Below, in pieces: positions 1 through 10,116 of a DNA stretch of 64,000 nucleotides (position 1 is the stretch's first letter; every line of letters starts with the position of its first letter). The notes under the pieces were generated by a model. That model worked only from the letters and a program-made list of their open reading frames with translations. It searched no databases and was not told the origin of the DNA. Origin of the DNA: Butyribacter intestini (GTDB lineage Bacteria; Bacillota; Clostridia; Lachnospirales; Lachnospiraceae); assembly GCA_001414325.1 (NCBI GenBank), contig LLKB01000001.1, forward strand, positions 935,699-999,698, in the 5' to 3' direction. A program made the translations under genes and the position numbers.

Positions 1-1
1 G

Positions 2-3000
2 GTTCAGGCATTCCCTGATGCCGACCATTGTTTAAAACCGGATGACAATTTAAAGATGCTTTACGGAGTTGAGGCATACCTTGTAGATGACCTTATCGGA
101 ACAGTCAAAAATGACAAGGGACAGAACTTTGGCGGCTCGTTTGTCGTTTTTGACCTTGAGACAACCGGATTTGGTGCAAAGAGCAACCAGATAATAGAAA
201 TCGGTGCAGTAAAAGTAGAAAACAGACAGATAGTAGATACTTTCAGCACATTTGTAAACCCTGAAAGACCTATTCCGTTTAATATAACAAAATTGACGAG
301 CATAGATGACAATATGGTCGCAGGCTCGCCAAATATAGATGTGATACTGCCTAAATTTCTTGAATTTTGCGGTGATAGTGTTATGGTCGCACATAATGCA
401 TCGTTTGATATGGGATTTATAACACAGAAAGCAAGGGAGAGAGGTTATGACATTGATTTTACGGTTATCGACACTGTTTCAATGTCAAGAGCATTATTGC
501 CTGAACTCTCAAAATATAAACTTGACACGGTCGCAAAAGCACTCGGAGTATCACTTGAAAATCATCACAGGGCGGTTGATGATGCAGGCTGTACGGCAGA
601 GATATTTATAAAACTTATAAAGAAACTTGATGAAAAAGGTATAGATACTCTTGCAAAATTAAATGAGATAGGTAAGCCGTCTATGGAAGCAATAAGAAAA
701 ATGCCGTCATACCATGCGGTCATACTTGCCAAAAATGAGACAGGCCGTGTAAATCTTTACAGGCTTATCTCTGAGTCACATTTAAAATATTTCAGCAGAA
801 GACCAAAACTGCCAAAAAGTCTTTATCTGGAATACTGTGAGGGACTTATGATAGGTTCAGCCTGTGAAGCGGGTGAGCTTTATCGTGCAATACTTGAAGA
901 AAAGCCTGAGGAAGAAATAGACAGACTTGTCAAGTTCTATGATTATCTTGAGATACAGCCACTTGGAAACAACGCATTTATGGTAAGGGACAGCGACAAA
1001 TATCCTCAGATACAAGATGAAAATGACCTTATGGAGATAAACAGAAAGATTGTTTCTCTCGGTGAAGAATATAATAAACTCGTAGTCGCCACCTGTGATG
1101 TGCATTTTCTAAATCCGGAGGACGAGGTCTACAGACGCATAATAATGGCTGGAAAAGGCTTTAAAGATGCAGATTTTCAGGCACCTCTTTATTACAGGAC
1201 AACTGCTGAGATGCTCGCTGAATTTCAGTATCTCGGAGCAAAAAAGGCTGAGGAGATAGTTATTACAAATACAAATCTCATCGCCGACATGGTAGACAAT
1301 ATAAAACCGTGCAGCCCGCGAAAATGTCCGCCACAGATTGAAAATTCAGACCAGGATTTAAGAGATATATGCTACAATAAAGCACATTCAATATATGGTC
1401 CTGACCTGCCTCCGGTCGTAGTAGAGCGACTTGAGAGAGAGTTAAACTCTATTATAAGCAACGGATATGCCGTTATGTATATCATCGCACAGAAACTTGT
1501 GTGGAAGTCAAATGAGGACGGTTATCTTGTAGGCTCAAGAGGTTCGGTAGGTTCGTCATTTGTAGCGACGATGGCGGGAATAACAGAGGTAAATCCGCTG
1601 TCGGCACATTATTACTGTCCAAAATGCCACTATTATGACTTTGATTCAGAGGATGTAAAAAAATATGTCGGCAGCTCGGCTTGTGATATGCCGGACAAGA
1701 AATGTCCAAGATGCGGTGAAATGTTGTGCAAAGAGGGACACGACATTCCGTTTGAGACATTCCTCGGATTTAAGGGAGACAAAGAGCCTGATATTGACCT
1801 TAATTTCTCAAGTGAATATCAGAGCAATGCACACGATTATACAGAGGTAATTTTTGGTGCAGGACATACTTTCAGAGCAGGAACAGTAGGAACGCTTGCA
1901 GAAAAAACTGCTTACGGATATGTAAAAAAATATTACGAGGAAAGGGAACAGTCAAAACGAGGTGCTGAGATAGAGCGAATATCGCAGGGCTGCGTAGGTG
2001 TCAGACGAAGTACCGGACAGCATCCCGGCGGAATTGTAGTTCTGCCGATGGGAGAAGAAATCTATACATTTACTCCAGTGCAGCATCCGGCAAACGATAT
2101 GACCTCTAAAATAATAACAACACATTTCGATTATCATAAGATTGATGCAAACCTCTTAAAACTTGATATATTAGGTCATCAGGACCCTACCATGATAAGA
2201 ATGCTTGAAGACCTTACGGGAGTTGATGCATCACAGATAAGAATGGATGATAAAGAAGTGCTTTCGCTGTTTGAAAGTACCGAAGCACTCGGAATAAAAC
2301 CTGAGGATATAGACGGATGCCCATTTGGCTGTCTTGGTCTTCCTGAGTTTGGAACACCGTTTGTACATGGAATGTTAAAAGAAGCAAAACCTAAGAATTT
2401 TTCAGACCTTGTGCGAATATCAGGACTTTCGCATGGTACTGATGTGTGGCTTGGAAACGCACAATACTATATTTCAACAGGTGACTGTACACTTTCAACA
2501 GCCATATGTACACGAGATGATATAATGATATATCTTATTCATATGGGAGTTGAGAATGAGCGTTCTTTTAAGATAATGGAGAGCGTAAGAAAAGGAAAAG
2601 GTCTGACCCCTGATATGGAGGAGGATATGAGAGCGTGCAATGTACCTGACTGGTATATTGAGTCGTGCAAAAAGATAAAATATATGTTCCCAAAAGCCCA
2701 TGCAGCCGCATATGTAATGATGGCACTGAGAGTAGCATACTTTAAAGTACATTATCCATTGTCATATTATGCAGCATTTTTCAGTATAAGAGCTACCTCA
2801 TTTAACTATGAGCTAATGTGTCTTGGAAAAGAAAGACTCGGATACTATATGGACGATTATAAAAAGAGGAAAAATGAACTGTCAGACAAAGAAAAGGATA
2901 CATTTGAGGACATGAAGATAGTTCAGGAAATGTACGCCAGAGGTTTTGAATTTGTAAAGATTGATATATATCGTGCAAAAGCGAACAGATTTCAGATAGT

Positions 3001-3226
3001 AGACGGAAAACTTATGCCGGCATTCTCAACAATCGACGGACTTGGAGATAAAGCCGCCGAGATGATAGAGGACGAAGCGAGCAAGGGTAAGTTTTTGTCA
3101 AGGGAGGATTTTAAGAACAGATGTAAAGTCAGCGAGAAAGTTGTGGAAACAATGGCAGATTTAGGGCTTATGGGTGATCTGCCACACAGCAACCAGATTT
3201 CGCTGATGGATTTTATGGAGATGTAG
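2..3226 (+). CDS. polC: DNA polymerase III alpha subunit, Gram-positive PolC type (5' truncated by window)
   Basis: This is the replicative polymerase of low-GC Gram-positives, with a built-in 3'-5' proofreading exonuclease. The frame is open to the left edge, so about 1074 C-terminal residues are present and the N-terminal OB and early PHP parts are missing. The visible order is end of the first PHP segment, an inserted DEDD exonuclease (FDLETTG, then DTVSMSRALLP and HHRAVDDA), the resumed PHP domain, and the polymerase core with its catalytic aspartates in EPDIDLNF. A zinc-type cysteine cluster (CPKCHYY ... CPRCGE) follows the GSRGSVGSSF motif, and a helix-hairpin-helix-like tail ends the protein. 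Exonuclease insertion inside PHP is diagnostic of PolC rather than DnaE. No frameshift is seen. Confidence 0.97.
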   Translation, partial: VQAFPDADHCLKPDDNLKMLYGVEAYLVDDLIGTVKNDKGQNFGGSFVVFDLETTGFGAKSNQIIEIGAVKVENRQIVDTFSTFVNPERPIPFNITKLTSIDDNMVAGSPNIDVILPKFLEFCGDSVMVAHNASFDMGFITQKARERGYDIDFTVIDTVSMSRALLPELSKYKLDTVAKALGVSLENHHRAVDDAGCTAEIFIKLIKKLDEKGIDTLAKLNEIGKPSMEAIRKMPSYHAVILAKNETGRVNLYRLISESHLKYFSRRPKLPKSLYLEYCEGLMIGSACEAGELYRAILEEKPEEEIDRLVKFYDYLEIQPLGNNAFMVRDSDKYPQIQDENDLMEINRKIVSLGEEYNKLVVATCDVHFLNPEDEVYRRIIMAGKGFKDADFQAPLYYRTTAEMLAEFQYLGAKKAEEIVITNTNLIADMVDNIKPCSPRKCPPQIENSDQDLRDICYNKAHSIYGPDLPPVVVERLERELNSIISNGYAVMYIIAQKLVWKSNEDGYLVGSRGSVGSSFVATMAGITEVNPLSAHYYCPKCHYYDFDSEDVKKYVGSSACDMPDKKCPRCGEMLCKEGHDIPFETFLGFKGDKEPDIDLNFSSEYQSNAHDYTEVIFGAGHTFRAGTVGTLAEKTAYGYVKKYYEEREQSKRGAEIERISQGCVGVRRSTGQHPGGIVVLPMGEEIYTFTPVQHPANDMTSKIITTHFDYHKIDANLLKLDILGHQDPTMIRMLEDLTGVDASQIRMDDKEVLSLFESTEALGIKPEDIDGCPFGCLGLPEFGTPFVHGMLKEAKPKNFSDLVRISGLSHGTDVWLGNAQYYISTGDCTLSTAICTRDDIMIYLIHMGVENERSFKIMESVRKGKGLTPDMEEDMRACNVPDWYIESCKKIKYMFPKAHAAAYVMMALRVAYFKVHYPLSYYAAFFSIRATSFNYELMCLGKERLGYYMDDYKKRKNELSDKEKDTFEDMKIVQEMYARGFEFVKIDIYRAKANRFQIVDGKLMPAFSTIDGLGDKAAEMIEDEASKGKFLSREDFKNRCKVSEKVVETMADLGLMGDLPHSNQISLMDFMEM

Positions 3227-3357
3227 GTGAAAAAATGACAGAAGTAATGAAAAAAATTTTGGCAGATAGTGATGATGCAGGGTAAGTATAATCAATATGC
3301 AATACAAAAATGAAAAGAGGATTAAAAAAATACATTTTATGACGAGGGGATTTCATT
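3227..3357 (+). other. polC-surface protein spacer with a 15-codon ORF
   Basis: A tiny ORF starts at 3235, eight bases after the polC stop, and runs 15 codons to a TAA at 3282. It reads MTEVMKKILADSDDAG and has no clear ribosome binding site of its own. It may be the stump of a lost downstream gene or chance. The rest is AT-rich and ends with a GAGGGG ribosome binding site for the next gene. No convincing terminator hairpin is seen. Confidence 0.3.
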
Positions 3358-6300
3358 ATGAAAACAAATTTTAAGAACGAAAAACAGATTGTATCAATGA
3401 TTATACTTACAGCACTTCTTATCCTTAGTGTTATTATGGTCGTGAACTTTGGAAAAGCGGGAACTGTTAATACTTTTACATTTACATATGGCGGTAATAC
3501 ATACTCTGCTGAATTTGAGTACGAAAGTGTTTCAAGAGAAGGAGACGCAACAAACTTCCGCATAACAAAGATTGAACAGAAAGATAATACCTCTAAGATT
3601 GTTTGTCCTACAGAGATTAAAGTTCCGGACAGTATTATAATAGGAAGTAACTCCTGCAAGATTACCAGCATCGGCAGTGGAAAAGGTAAGCCTTTTATCT
3701 GTGATGATACTTTTAATGGCGGTAATCTGAAAAATGTGTATAACAATGCAGAAACGCTTGCTGTTACTTTACCGGATAGTGTTACTGAAGTTAAAGAAAA
3801 TGCTTTCAGTAATGGTATAAGTGACATAAATACAAGTACAAATATAACTACGCTTACTAAAGTGACTATGAATAGTGTTGTGAAAGTAGGAGATTATGCT
3901 TTTAGTGGTTGTGGTTCACTTAACAATATCACATTAAGTAAAGTTGAAAACATTGGAAATTATGCTTTTAATAATTGCAGTTCACTTAACAATATCACAT
4001 TAAGTAAAGTTGAAAACATCGGAAACTATGCTTTTAATAATTGCAGTTCACTTAACAATATCACATTAAGTAAAGTTGAAAACATCGGAAACTATGCTTT
4101 TAATAATTGCAGTTCACTTAACAATATCACATTAAGTAAAGTTGAAAACATCGGAAACTATGCTTTTAATAATTGCTACGCACTTAAAAGAATCATTCTT
4201 CCAAAGTCGTGCTTATTAGTAGGAAATTATGCTTTTGGTGGAAATTCAATTAATATTAATCTTTTTGTGTCAAATCCCAATACAGTTTTTGATGGAACGG
4301 TAAGTGACTTTTCCGGTAAACAGATTGTTTCTTATAAAAATTCTGTTGCAAAGGACTTCGCAGGAGATAAATTTAAAACTTTTACTCAGTACAAATCTGA
4401 AATGGGAAGTTTCCCTTCCGGATGCGATTTCCCTGCTTCTGATACTTCTTTTAAAGCTGTTTTCTCTACAGATGGCAGTGATTTGTATTCAGACAGCAAG
4501 GTTACAAATACTCCTAATCTTGCCGGTGACGGTGTATATTCTTCTTATATATATCTCACTAATGAAATGATTGCAGGTAACAGTGGTATTAAGACAACAG
4601 TTAATAAAGCATACACTACATCTTCTGACAACAACAGCAAATATACTTTTAAAGGATTTTATATCGGTTCAAAGCAGCTTTTTAACGAAAAAGGTGAGTT
4701 AAGTACAAAGAATGTTGCTGATTTTTCAGTTAAGAATGAGACTACAACTATCTATTCAAGATTTCAGGGTAAGATTTATTCAGTTAAGTTTTACAACTGT
4801 GTAAATGTCAACAGCAATGGCAAAAATGAAATGACAATAGCAGGACTCAGCAAAGATACTCATGCTTATTCCGATGATGACAGCAACGAGTACATTGCTA
4901 CTTCTTATGAATATGGCAAAGAATTTTCACTCCCTGTTGAGAGTGCATCATCTTTTAACAGATACGGTTATAACTTTAAAGGCTGGTATGAGTATGAAAA
5001 TGACAAGACAAATGAAGTTGTAACAAAGATTGAGAAAGGTTCTTCAGGAGATAGAACTTTTGCGGCAAAATGGTCTGCTAAAACTTACAAAATCTCATTT
5101 AATTTCAACGGTGGACATAAGGCAAAAGATAATGAAGCTTATCCGACAACTCACAAATATGGAACAGCTCAGATAAAATTCAACACTCCTGTAAAGAACG
5201 GTTATGATTTTGCAGGCTGGCTTTTAGCTTCAACAAATACTATTCAGAACAGTTACACAAGGTATCAGACAGAAGATGCAACTTATACTGCTCAGTGGAC
5301 TCCGCACAAATATACAGTCACATTTGAAACAGGCACAAAAGAAAATATTGCACCGACAGATTTTGATATTACAGGAAACAAGATTGACTTAACTTCAAAT
5401 GATTTCAAACCAATAAAGAAAGGTAATAAGTTCCTTGGTTGGTTTGATGTTAAGGGAACAGAATACAAAACAGTACAGTATGGTGTAAGTAAAAATACCA
5501 ATTATGGTACTTTAGAAGATGTTACTTTTTATGCAAAATGGAAACCAAATCAGTACAATGTTGTATGCAACCTTGACGGTGGTTATATTGATAACTATCC
5601 AATGAATATAGATGGAACTATTGATATGGTTCATGCTTATGGTGTATCTGAAGCACTTCCTTTAGTGCCTGAAAAAACCGGATATTCGTTTTTAGGATGG
5701 GTTCTGACAGATTTAGATGAGGGCACTTATACAGAAAAAATTCCGGCTGATTTAGACCATGATGCTACATTTGTTGCTAAGTGGAGTAAAGATGATTACA
5801 AGATTTCTTATGATTTAGACGGTGGAAATGTAGATGCTGCTCTTACATCAGTTTACAACATTGATACAGACACGATTACACTTCCTGCACCGACAAAAGA
5901 GGGATATTCTTTCAGCAAATGGATTGACCTTGATACAAATAATGAGATTAAATCAATCGTTAAAGGTACTGTCGGAGATAAGAAACTTAAGGCTCTCTGG
6001 GTAGCAAATTCATATAAGATTAACTATGCAGCAACAGAGGAAAATGAAGCACTTACGAAAGAAAGGATTTTTGCTGATGATGTAGTTTTGGCAAATCCTA
6101 CAAGACAGGGATATATTTTCAAAGGTTGGTATGACAATGCAGATTTAACCGGTTCTGCTTATACATCTGACAGACTTAAAAACCTTGCATCTGATGTGAC
6201 ATTATATGCCAAATGGTCTCCGGCTCAGTATAAGATTACTTATGATTTAGGTCTTGGTTCTACTTATGCTACAATGCCTGCTTATTCAGATACTTATACC

Positions 6301-9009
6301 GTAGACAGTCCAGTTGTATTACCTGTTCCGGTATGGACTGGACACACATTTAAAAGCTGGGATTTAAACGGAATGAATATAACAACAACAGCAGGTCTTT
6401 TAGGTGATGTTACTGTAAAGGCAATCTGGAATGAAGATGTGTTCAAGATTACTTACAAATTAAATAACGGAACACTTCCGGACGAAGATTACGCAACAAC
6501 TCATTATTACGGTGTTTCAGAGTCATTACCTACACCTAAGCGAAGTGGTTATGATTTCAAAGGCTGGTACATGGATGAAAACTTTACAACAGCAACATAC
6601 AAAACAGTTGATGCCACGGTGTCAGAAGATGTTACTTTCTATGCGAGATGGACACTTAATACATATACTATTTATTACAACTTAGGCAGTGCAAAAAGCA
6701 ATGGCGGCACATTTGATAAGGAAAGCCAGACATTTAATGTTAATGAAGATGTAGAACTCAATGTTCCGACATGGGAAGGACATACCTTTAAAGGCTGGGT
6801 TACTGAGGACAACGAAGTTATCACAAAGATAAGCAAAGGCACTTACAAGGATATGAAACTTACTGCTGCATGGAATACGGACAGTTCAACAATTTCATAT
6901 GAAACAAACGGCGGTACAATAAATGATGATAATGTCAATTACAGACACCTTTTAGGTGACTCAGAGGGACTTCCATACAATGTAACAAAGCCGGGATATG
7001 TTTTCAAAGGATGGTATGACAATGCAGAGCTTTTAGGTGATGTTTATACACAGACAAAAAAATCTGAAAGTAAGGACATGAAATTCTATGCAAAATGGAA
7101 CGGTGCAGTCTACAGTTATACATTCAAACTTGATGGCGGTACACTTGCAAAAGACAGCAATATCAATGATGAGTTCTTTGATGAAACAAACAACACAATC
7201 AAAGAAACATTCGGAGAAACGATAAAACTTCCTAAAGTTTATAAATCAGGCTGCAACGCAAGTTCAGAGTGGAAGATTACAACAGCAGGATATGAGGGTG
7301 TGACAGTAAAAGAGGGCAGCAAAGTTGATTATCCTGACGATATAACACTTGAACCAATATGGACAGGTGGAACTCATAAAGTATTCTTTGACGCTGACGG
7401 CGGTTCATTTAAGAGTGGTTATGAGGAACTTGCAAAAGAAAATGACAGATATTATAAGAGTGTAAAATACAGTATAGATACAGACTTACAGTATTATGGT
7501 ACACTTCCGGTAGTAGAAAAGGATGGGTACACATTCTTAGGATGGGCTACAAAAGATAAAGAGTTTGTCGTAGAAACAGATGAAGTGAAGCTCGCAACAG
7601 ATACAGTGCTTTATGCTCAGTATAAAAAGAATGAAAAGACTACTTCATATCAGAAAGATGTAACCGTAAATGAGGATTGGGATGTTGACCCAAATGATTT
7701 AGACTCATATACGCTTCTTGATGAAAATGTAGCACTGGAAGAACCTGAAGCAAAAATCGCATGGTTTAAAACAAAAGCGGTAGGAGAGAACTATCTGGCT
7801 ATAGATGATGCTGCCGGCAGAGGTCTTTATAAAGCAATGTGGAACTATTACCATGATGGAAAAAATGTCAATAAAGGCATTAAATTCTCCATCAATACAG
7901 GTGACGGCTTAGGTTTGTTTAATGTATATACCTGTTTTACGGAAGACCATCCGGAACTTTCATGGATGAGAGGCTGCGGTGTAGATATGGCTGCCGGGTC
8001 AAATGGAAGAACATATTGTTATATGCACCCTTCATATGATTATAATGCAAGTGAGGTAATCAGAAACTTTAATACTGTTGAAAACTCAGACAGATACCAA
8101 AACTTACTCAAAAAAGTAAAAAAAGGTAAGACAACAGCAGATACGCTCGATAATATCGCAAGAGTAATATGTGCTAATCTTGCATATACAGAAGATAAAG
8201 ACAAAAAAGGTAACTATTCATCAAAATACCGTGATGCGGCATATGTAATCAACCAGTCAGAAAAACATGAATGTGTCTGTGTCGGATATGCTTATACATT
8301 CAAAATGATGTGCAATTACTTTGGAATTGACTGTGTAAATGTAGGGGGAGATGCTGAGGGCGGTCATGAATGGAACTATGTAAAAGTGGGTAAGAAATAT
8401 TACGGTGTTGACCTTACATGGATGGACAGCGGCAGCAAACAGCAGAATGTTTACTGTTATCTTGAAGATGCTAAAACATTTGGTGTAAAGGGCTATGATA
8501 AATCAAATTTAAGAAAAAGTGATTTGTATATCGAAAAATATATAACACTTGCAACAACACCATATAAAAGAAATGTTACCGTAGGCAAATTCAAATACCA
8601 GATAACAGGTGGAGGAGAATGTACGCTGACAGGAGCGACAGCTAAAGGTAAAAAAGTTACGAATTTAACCATAAACAAAGGGGTAATTTATAACGGTCTT
8701 ACCTACAGTATCAGTAAAATAGGTGATAAAGCTTTTAAAAATAACACTTATCTGAAAAAAATAAATATTACAGCCGTCAAAAAAATTAAGACATTTACGG
8801 TAGGAAAAAATGCTTTTGAAGGATGTAAAAATATTAGAACGATTACATTAAATAACAGTTTTGGCAAAAAAATTAACTTTTGCAATAAATCATTTAGATT
8901 AGGAAACAAAAAGAAATGCCGTGTAAGCATTATTTCTTCTAAAAAACTGAAAAAAGATACTGTTAAGAAATTAAAGAAAGCAGGATTAAAAAAGTTTACC
9001 ACAAATTAA
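3358..9009 (+). CDS. Giant exported BspA-like leucine-rich / InlB B-repeat protein with transglutaminase-like domain
   Basis: An 1883-residue protein, probably at the cell surface. It begins with a charged N-terminus and one hydrophobic segment (about residues 12-30) that can serve as signal peptide or anchor. Next comes a BspA-type leucine-rich block (about 110-310) with four almost identical 22-residue units. About twelve Listeria-Bacteroides (InlB B / Flg_new) repeats follow (about 480-1430), recognised by recurring 'GY.FKGWY' and 'ATFYAKW' ends. A transglutaminase-like domain (about 1560-1700) has a plausible Cys-His-Asp triad in ECVCVGYA, GGHEWNYV and GVDLTWMD. A second leucine-rich block (about 1765-1870) closes the protein. 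There is no LPXTG motif or other wall anchor. Adhesion or protein cross-linking is an inference from the families. The start follows GAGGGG with 8-base spacing. Confidence 0.85.
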   Translation: MKTNFKNEKQIVSMIILTALLILSVIMVVNFGKAGTVNTFTFTYGGNTYSAEFEYESVSREGDATNFRITKIEQKDNTSKIVCPTEIKVPDSIIIGSNSCKITSIGSGKGKPFICDDTFNGGNLKNVYNNAETLAVTLPDSVTEVKENAFSNGISDINTSTNITTLTKVTMNSVVKVGDYAFSGCGSLNNITLSKVENIGNYAFNNCSSLNNITLSKVENIGNYAFNNCSSLNNITLSKVENIGNYAFNNCSSLNNITLSKVENIGNYAFNNCYALKRIILPKSCLLVGNYAFGGNSININLFVSNPNTVFDGTVSDFSGKQIVSYKNSVAKDFAGDKFKTFTQYKSEMGSFPSGCDFPASDTSFKAVFSTDGSDLYSDSKVTNTPNLAGDGVYSSYIYLTNEMIAGNSGIKTTVNKAYTTSSDNNSKYTFKGFYIGSKQLFNEKGELSTKNVADFSVKNETTTIYSRFQGKIYSVKFYNCVNVNSNGKNEMTIAGLSKDTHAYSDDDSNEYIATSYEYGKEFSLPVESASSFNRYGYNFKGWYEYENDKTNEVVTKIEKGSSGDRTFAAKWSAKTYKISFNFNGGHKAKDNEAYPTTHKYGTAQIKFNTPVKNGYDFAGWLLASTNTIQNSYTRYQTEDATYTAQWTPHKYTVTFETGTKENIAPTDFDITGNKIDLTSNDFKPIKKGNKFLGWFDVKGTEYKTVQYGVSKNTNYGTLEDVTFYAKWKPNQYNVVCNLDGGYIDNYPMNIDGTIDMVHAYGVSEALPLVPEKTGYSFLGWVLTDLDEGTYTEKIPADLDHDATFVAKWSKDDYKISYDLDGGNVDAALTSVYNIDTDTITLPAPTKEGYSFSKWIDLDTNNEIKSIVKGTVGDKKLKALWVANSYKINYAATEENEALTKERIFADDVVLANPTRQGYIFKGWYDNADLTGSAYTSDRLKNLASDVTLYAKWSPAQYKITYDLGLGSTYATMPAYSDTYTVDSPVVLPVPVWTGHTFKSWDLNGMNITTTAGLLGDVTVKAIWNEDVFKITYKLNNGTLPDEDYATTHYYGVSESLPTPKRSGYDFKGWYMDENFTTATYKTVDATVSEDVTFYARWTLNTYTIYYNLGSAKSNGGTFDKESQTFNVNEDVELNVPTWEGHTFKGWVTEDNEVITKISKGTYKDMKLTAAWNTDSSTISYETNGGTINDDNVNYRHLLGDSEGLPYNVTKPGYVFKGWYDNAELLGDVYTQTKKSESKDMKFYAKWNGAVYSYTFKLDGGTLAKDSNINDEFFDETNNTIKETFGETIKLPKVYKSGCNASSEWKITTAGYEGVTVKEGSKVDYPDDITLEPIWTGGTHKVFFDADGGSFKSGYEELAKENDRYYKSVKYSIDTDLQYYGTLPVVEKDGYTFLGWATKDKEFVVETDEVKLATDTVLYAQYKKNEKTTSYQKDVTVNEDWDVDPNDLDSYTLLDENVALEEPEAKIAWFKTKAVGENYLAIDDAAGRGLYKAMWNYYHDGKNVNKGIKFSINTGDGLGLFNVYTCFTEDHPELSWMRGCGVDMAAGSNGRTYCYMHPSYDYNASEVIRNFNTVENSDRYQNLLKKVKKGKTTADTLDNIARVICANLAYTEDKDKKGNYSSKYRDAAYVINQSEKHECVCVGYAYTFKMMCNYFGIDCVNVGGDAEGGHEWNYVKVGKKYYGVDLTWMDSGSKQQNVYCYLEDAKTFGVKGYDKSNLRKSDLYIEKYITLATTPYKRNVTVGKFKYQITGGGECTLTGATAKGKKVTNLTINKGVIYNGLTYSISKIGDKAFKNNTYLKKINITAVKKIKTFTVGKNAFEGCKNIRTITLNNSFGKKINFCNKSFRLGNKKKCRVSIISSKKLKKDTVKKLKKAGLKKFTTN
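3915..4178 (+). repeat. Four 66-bp intragenic tandem repeats
   Basis: Four head-to-tail 66-bp units begin at 3915, 3981, 4047 and 4113. Units 2-4 are identical or nearly so at the DNA level and unit 1 differs by a couple of bases. Each encodes one 22-residue leucine-rich unit built on SLNNITLSKVENIGNYAF. The frame-preserving period and near identity, synonymous sites included, point to recent duplication and likely copy-number variation. Confidence 0.93.
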
Positions 9010-9016
9010 ACCACAA

Positions 9017-9057
9017 AAAATCAGCCACGGCAGCATTTATCTATCGTGGCTGATTTT
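9017..9057. terminator. Bidirectional intrinsic terminator
   Basis: A perfect 13-bp inverted repeat (AAAATCAGCCACG / CGTGGCTGATTTT) lies between two convergent genes. A-rich and T-rich flanks on both sides let it end transcription of the surface protein and of the AP2-like gene. Confidence 0.88.
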
Positions 9058-9061
9058 ATAA

Positions 9062-9856
9062 TTATTTTTGAAAAATTTTTGACGGAATATGTATTTTTCT
9101 ATATATTTCCATGTATTCTTCATTTGAGTAATCATTTATATAATTTTTTTCATAATTGGTCGTGCAGTCATTATCCGCAAGCATATCAACCGCCTTATTA
9201 TAGGCGATGGCAGCGTGCTCTATCTTGTCATACTTTCCTATAAGATTGTAACCGTTTATATGAATTTTGGATATGTAAGAAGTTATACCGTTGGCGGTTT
9301 CAACGGTAACTCCCTGATATGGATTTATTATCTCAATATTCGCATATCTAAAATCATTTATATCTCCGTTTACAAATCTGAAATCAATATCTTTTCTTGC
9401 AAAATTTCTTATGCCGTACCTCGATGCGATATTTGTCTGCATACCGTATTCAGCAACAAACAGATGTGTTCCTCGTCTCATTATAGAATGGTTAGAATAG
9501 TAGAAAAGGTCATCTACATCAAAAGTAAGCACATCATTTTTTGAAAGGTAGTAGTTGAAAAATTTATTACGCATATATATCGGTGTTTTGATATATATTC
9601 CATTATTTTTAAAATTTATCAGAGATACCCATTTTTTAAAATCAAGCTTTTGACATATTGTTTTAGAAAAATCATCCGGAAGATATGTGTTTTCACTTTG
9701 AATTATAGCTGTTGCATCATTATATGCTGCATTGGCGTCCTCCTCATTATCAAAACTTCCAAGACTTATATGTTTTGAGCGGAATGTTATGGAACTTCTG
9801 TAATAAACATCCCCATTTTTCTTTTGAGCCTTAAATACTCCGGGTAAATTTTTCAT
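9062..9856 (-). CDS. AP2/ERF-like DNA-binding protein with two AP2 modules around a degenerate HNH-like middle
   Basis: 264 residues. Residues about 5-50 match the AP2/ERF beta-sheet DNA-binding fold, with paired strands followed by LGSFDNEEDANAAYNDA. A second AP2-like module lies at about 185-235 (GYNLIGKYDKIEHAAIAYNKA). Between them, about 105-180, the segment ending VNGDINDFRYANIEI resembles the tail of HNH homing endonucleases (the 'DGNxxNNRxENL' region), but I cannot find the catalytic His pair. AP2 plus HNH is a homing-endonuclease architecture, so this may be a domesticated or decayed one acting as a DNA binder. The start is supported by GGAGA nine bases upstream. It is a lone gene, convergent with the surface protein. 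Confidence 0.6.
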   Translation of the reverse strand: MKNLPGVFKAQKKNGDVYYRSSITFRSKHISLGSFDNEEDANAAYNDATAIIQSENTYLPDDFSKTICQKLDFKKWVSLINFKNNGIYIKTPIYMRNKFFNYYLSKNDVLTFDVDDLFYYSNHSIMRRGTHLFVAEYGMQTNIASRYGIRNFARKDIDFRFVNGDINDFRYANIEIINPYQGVTVETANGITSYISKIHINGYNLIGKYDKIEHAAIAYNKAVDMLADNDCTTNYEKNYINDYSNEEYMEIYRKIHIPSKIFQK

Positions 9857-10116
9857 AAATATGTTTCTCCTGTTTATTATTTGTCTTTGGAAAATAAACT
9901 AACTATATTGATTTTAACATTTAAGAATTTAAAATACAACATAAATAAAACCTTTATCAAATTAAGCAATGCATCTGTAATGCTGTTGCAAGTGTATAAT
10001 ATTATAAAAAGTATTGAAAATTAAATGCAATACATAAAATAGCGTGTATAAATTATTACAAATATGTGAATAATTTTACAAAAGTATTCATATATTGTTA
10101 TGTAAGGAGAATTTAT

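Noticed and set aside
3235-3282. 15-codon ORF after polC as a real gene
   Set aside because: No ribosome binding site and no recognisable sequence; kept only as a note in the spacer entry.
3213-3827. 204-codon minus-strand ORF across the start of the surface protein gene
   Set aside because: Lies antisense to a well-supported gene, has no ribosome binding site or recognisable domain, and its composition follows the opposite strand.
3915-4178. CRISPR-like array
   Set aside because: The repeats are contiguous, in frame and coding, with no unique spacers.
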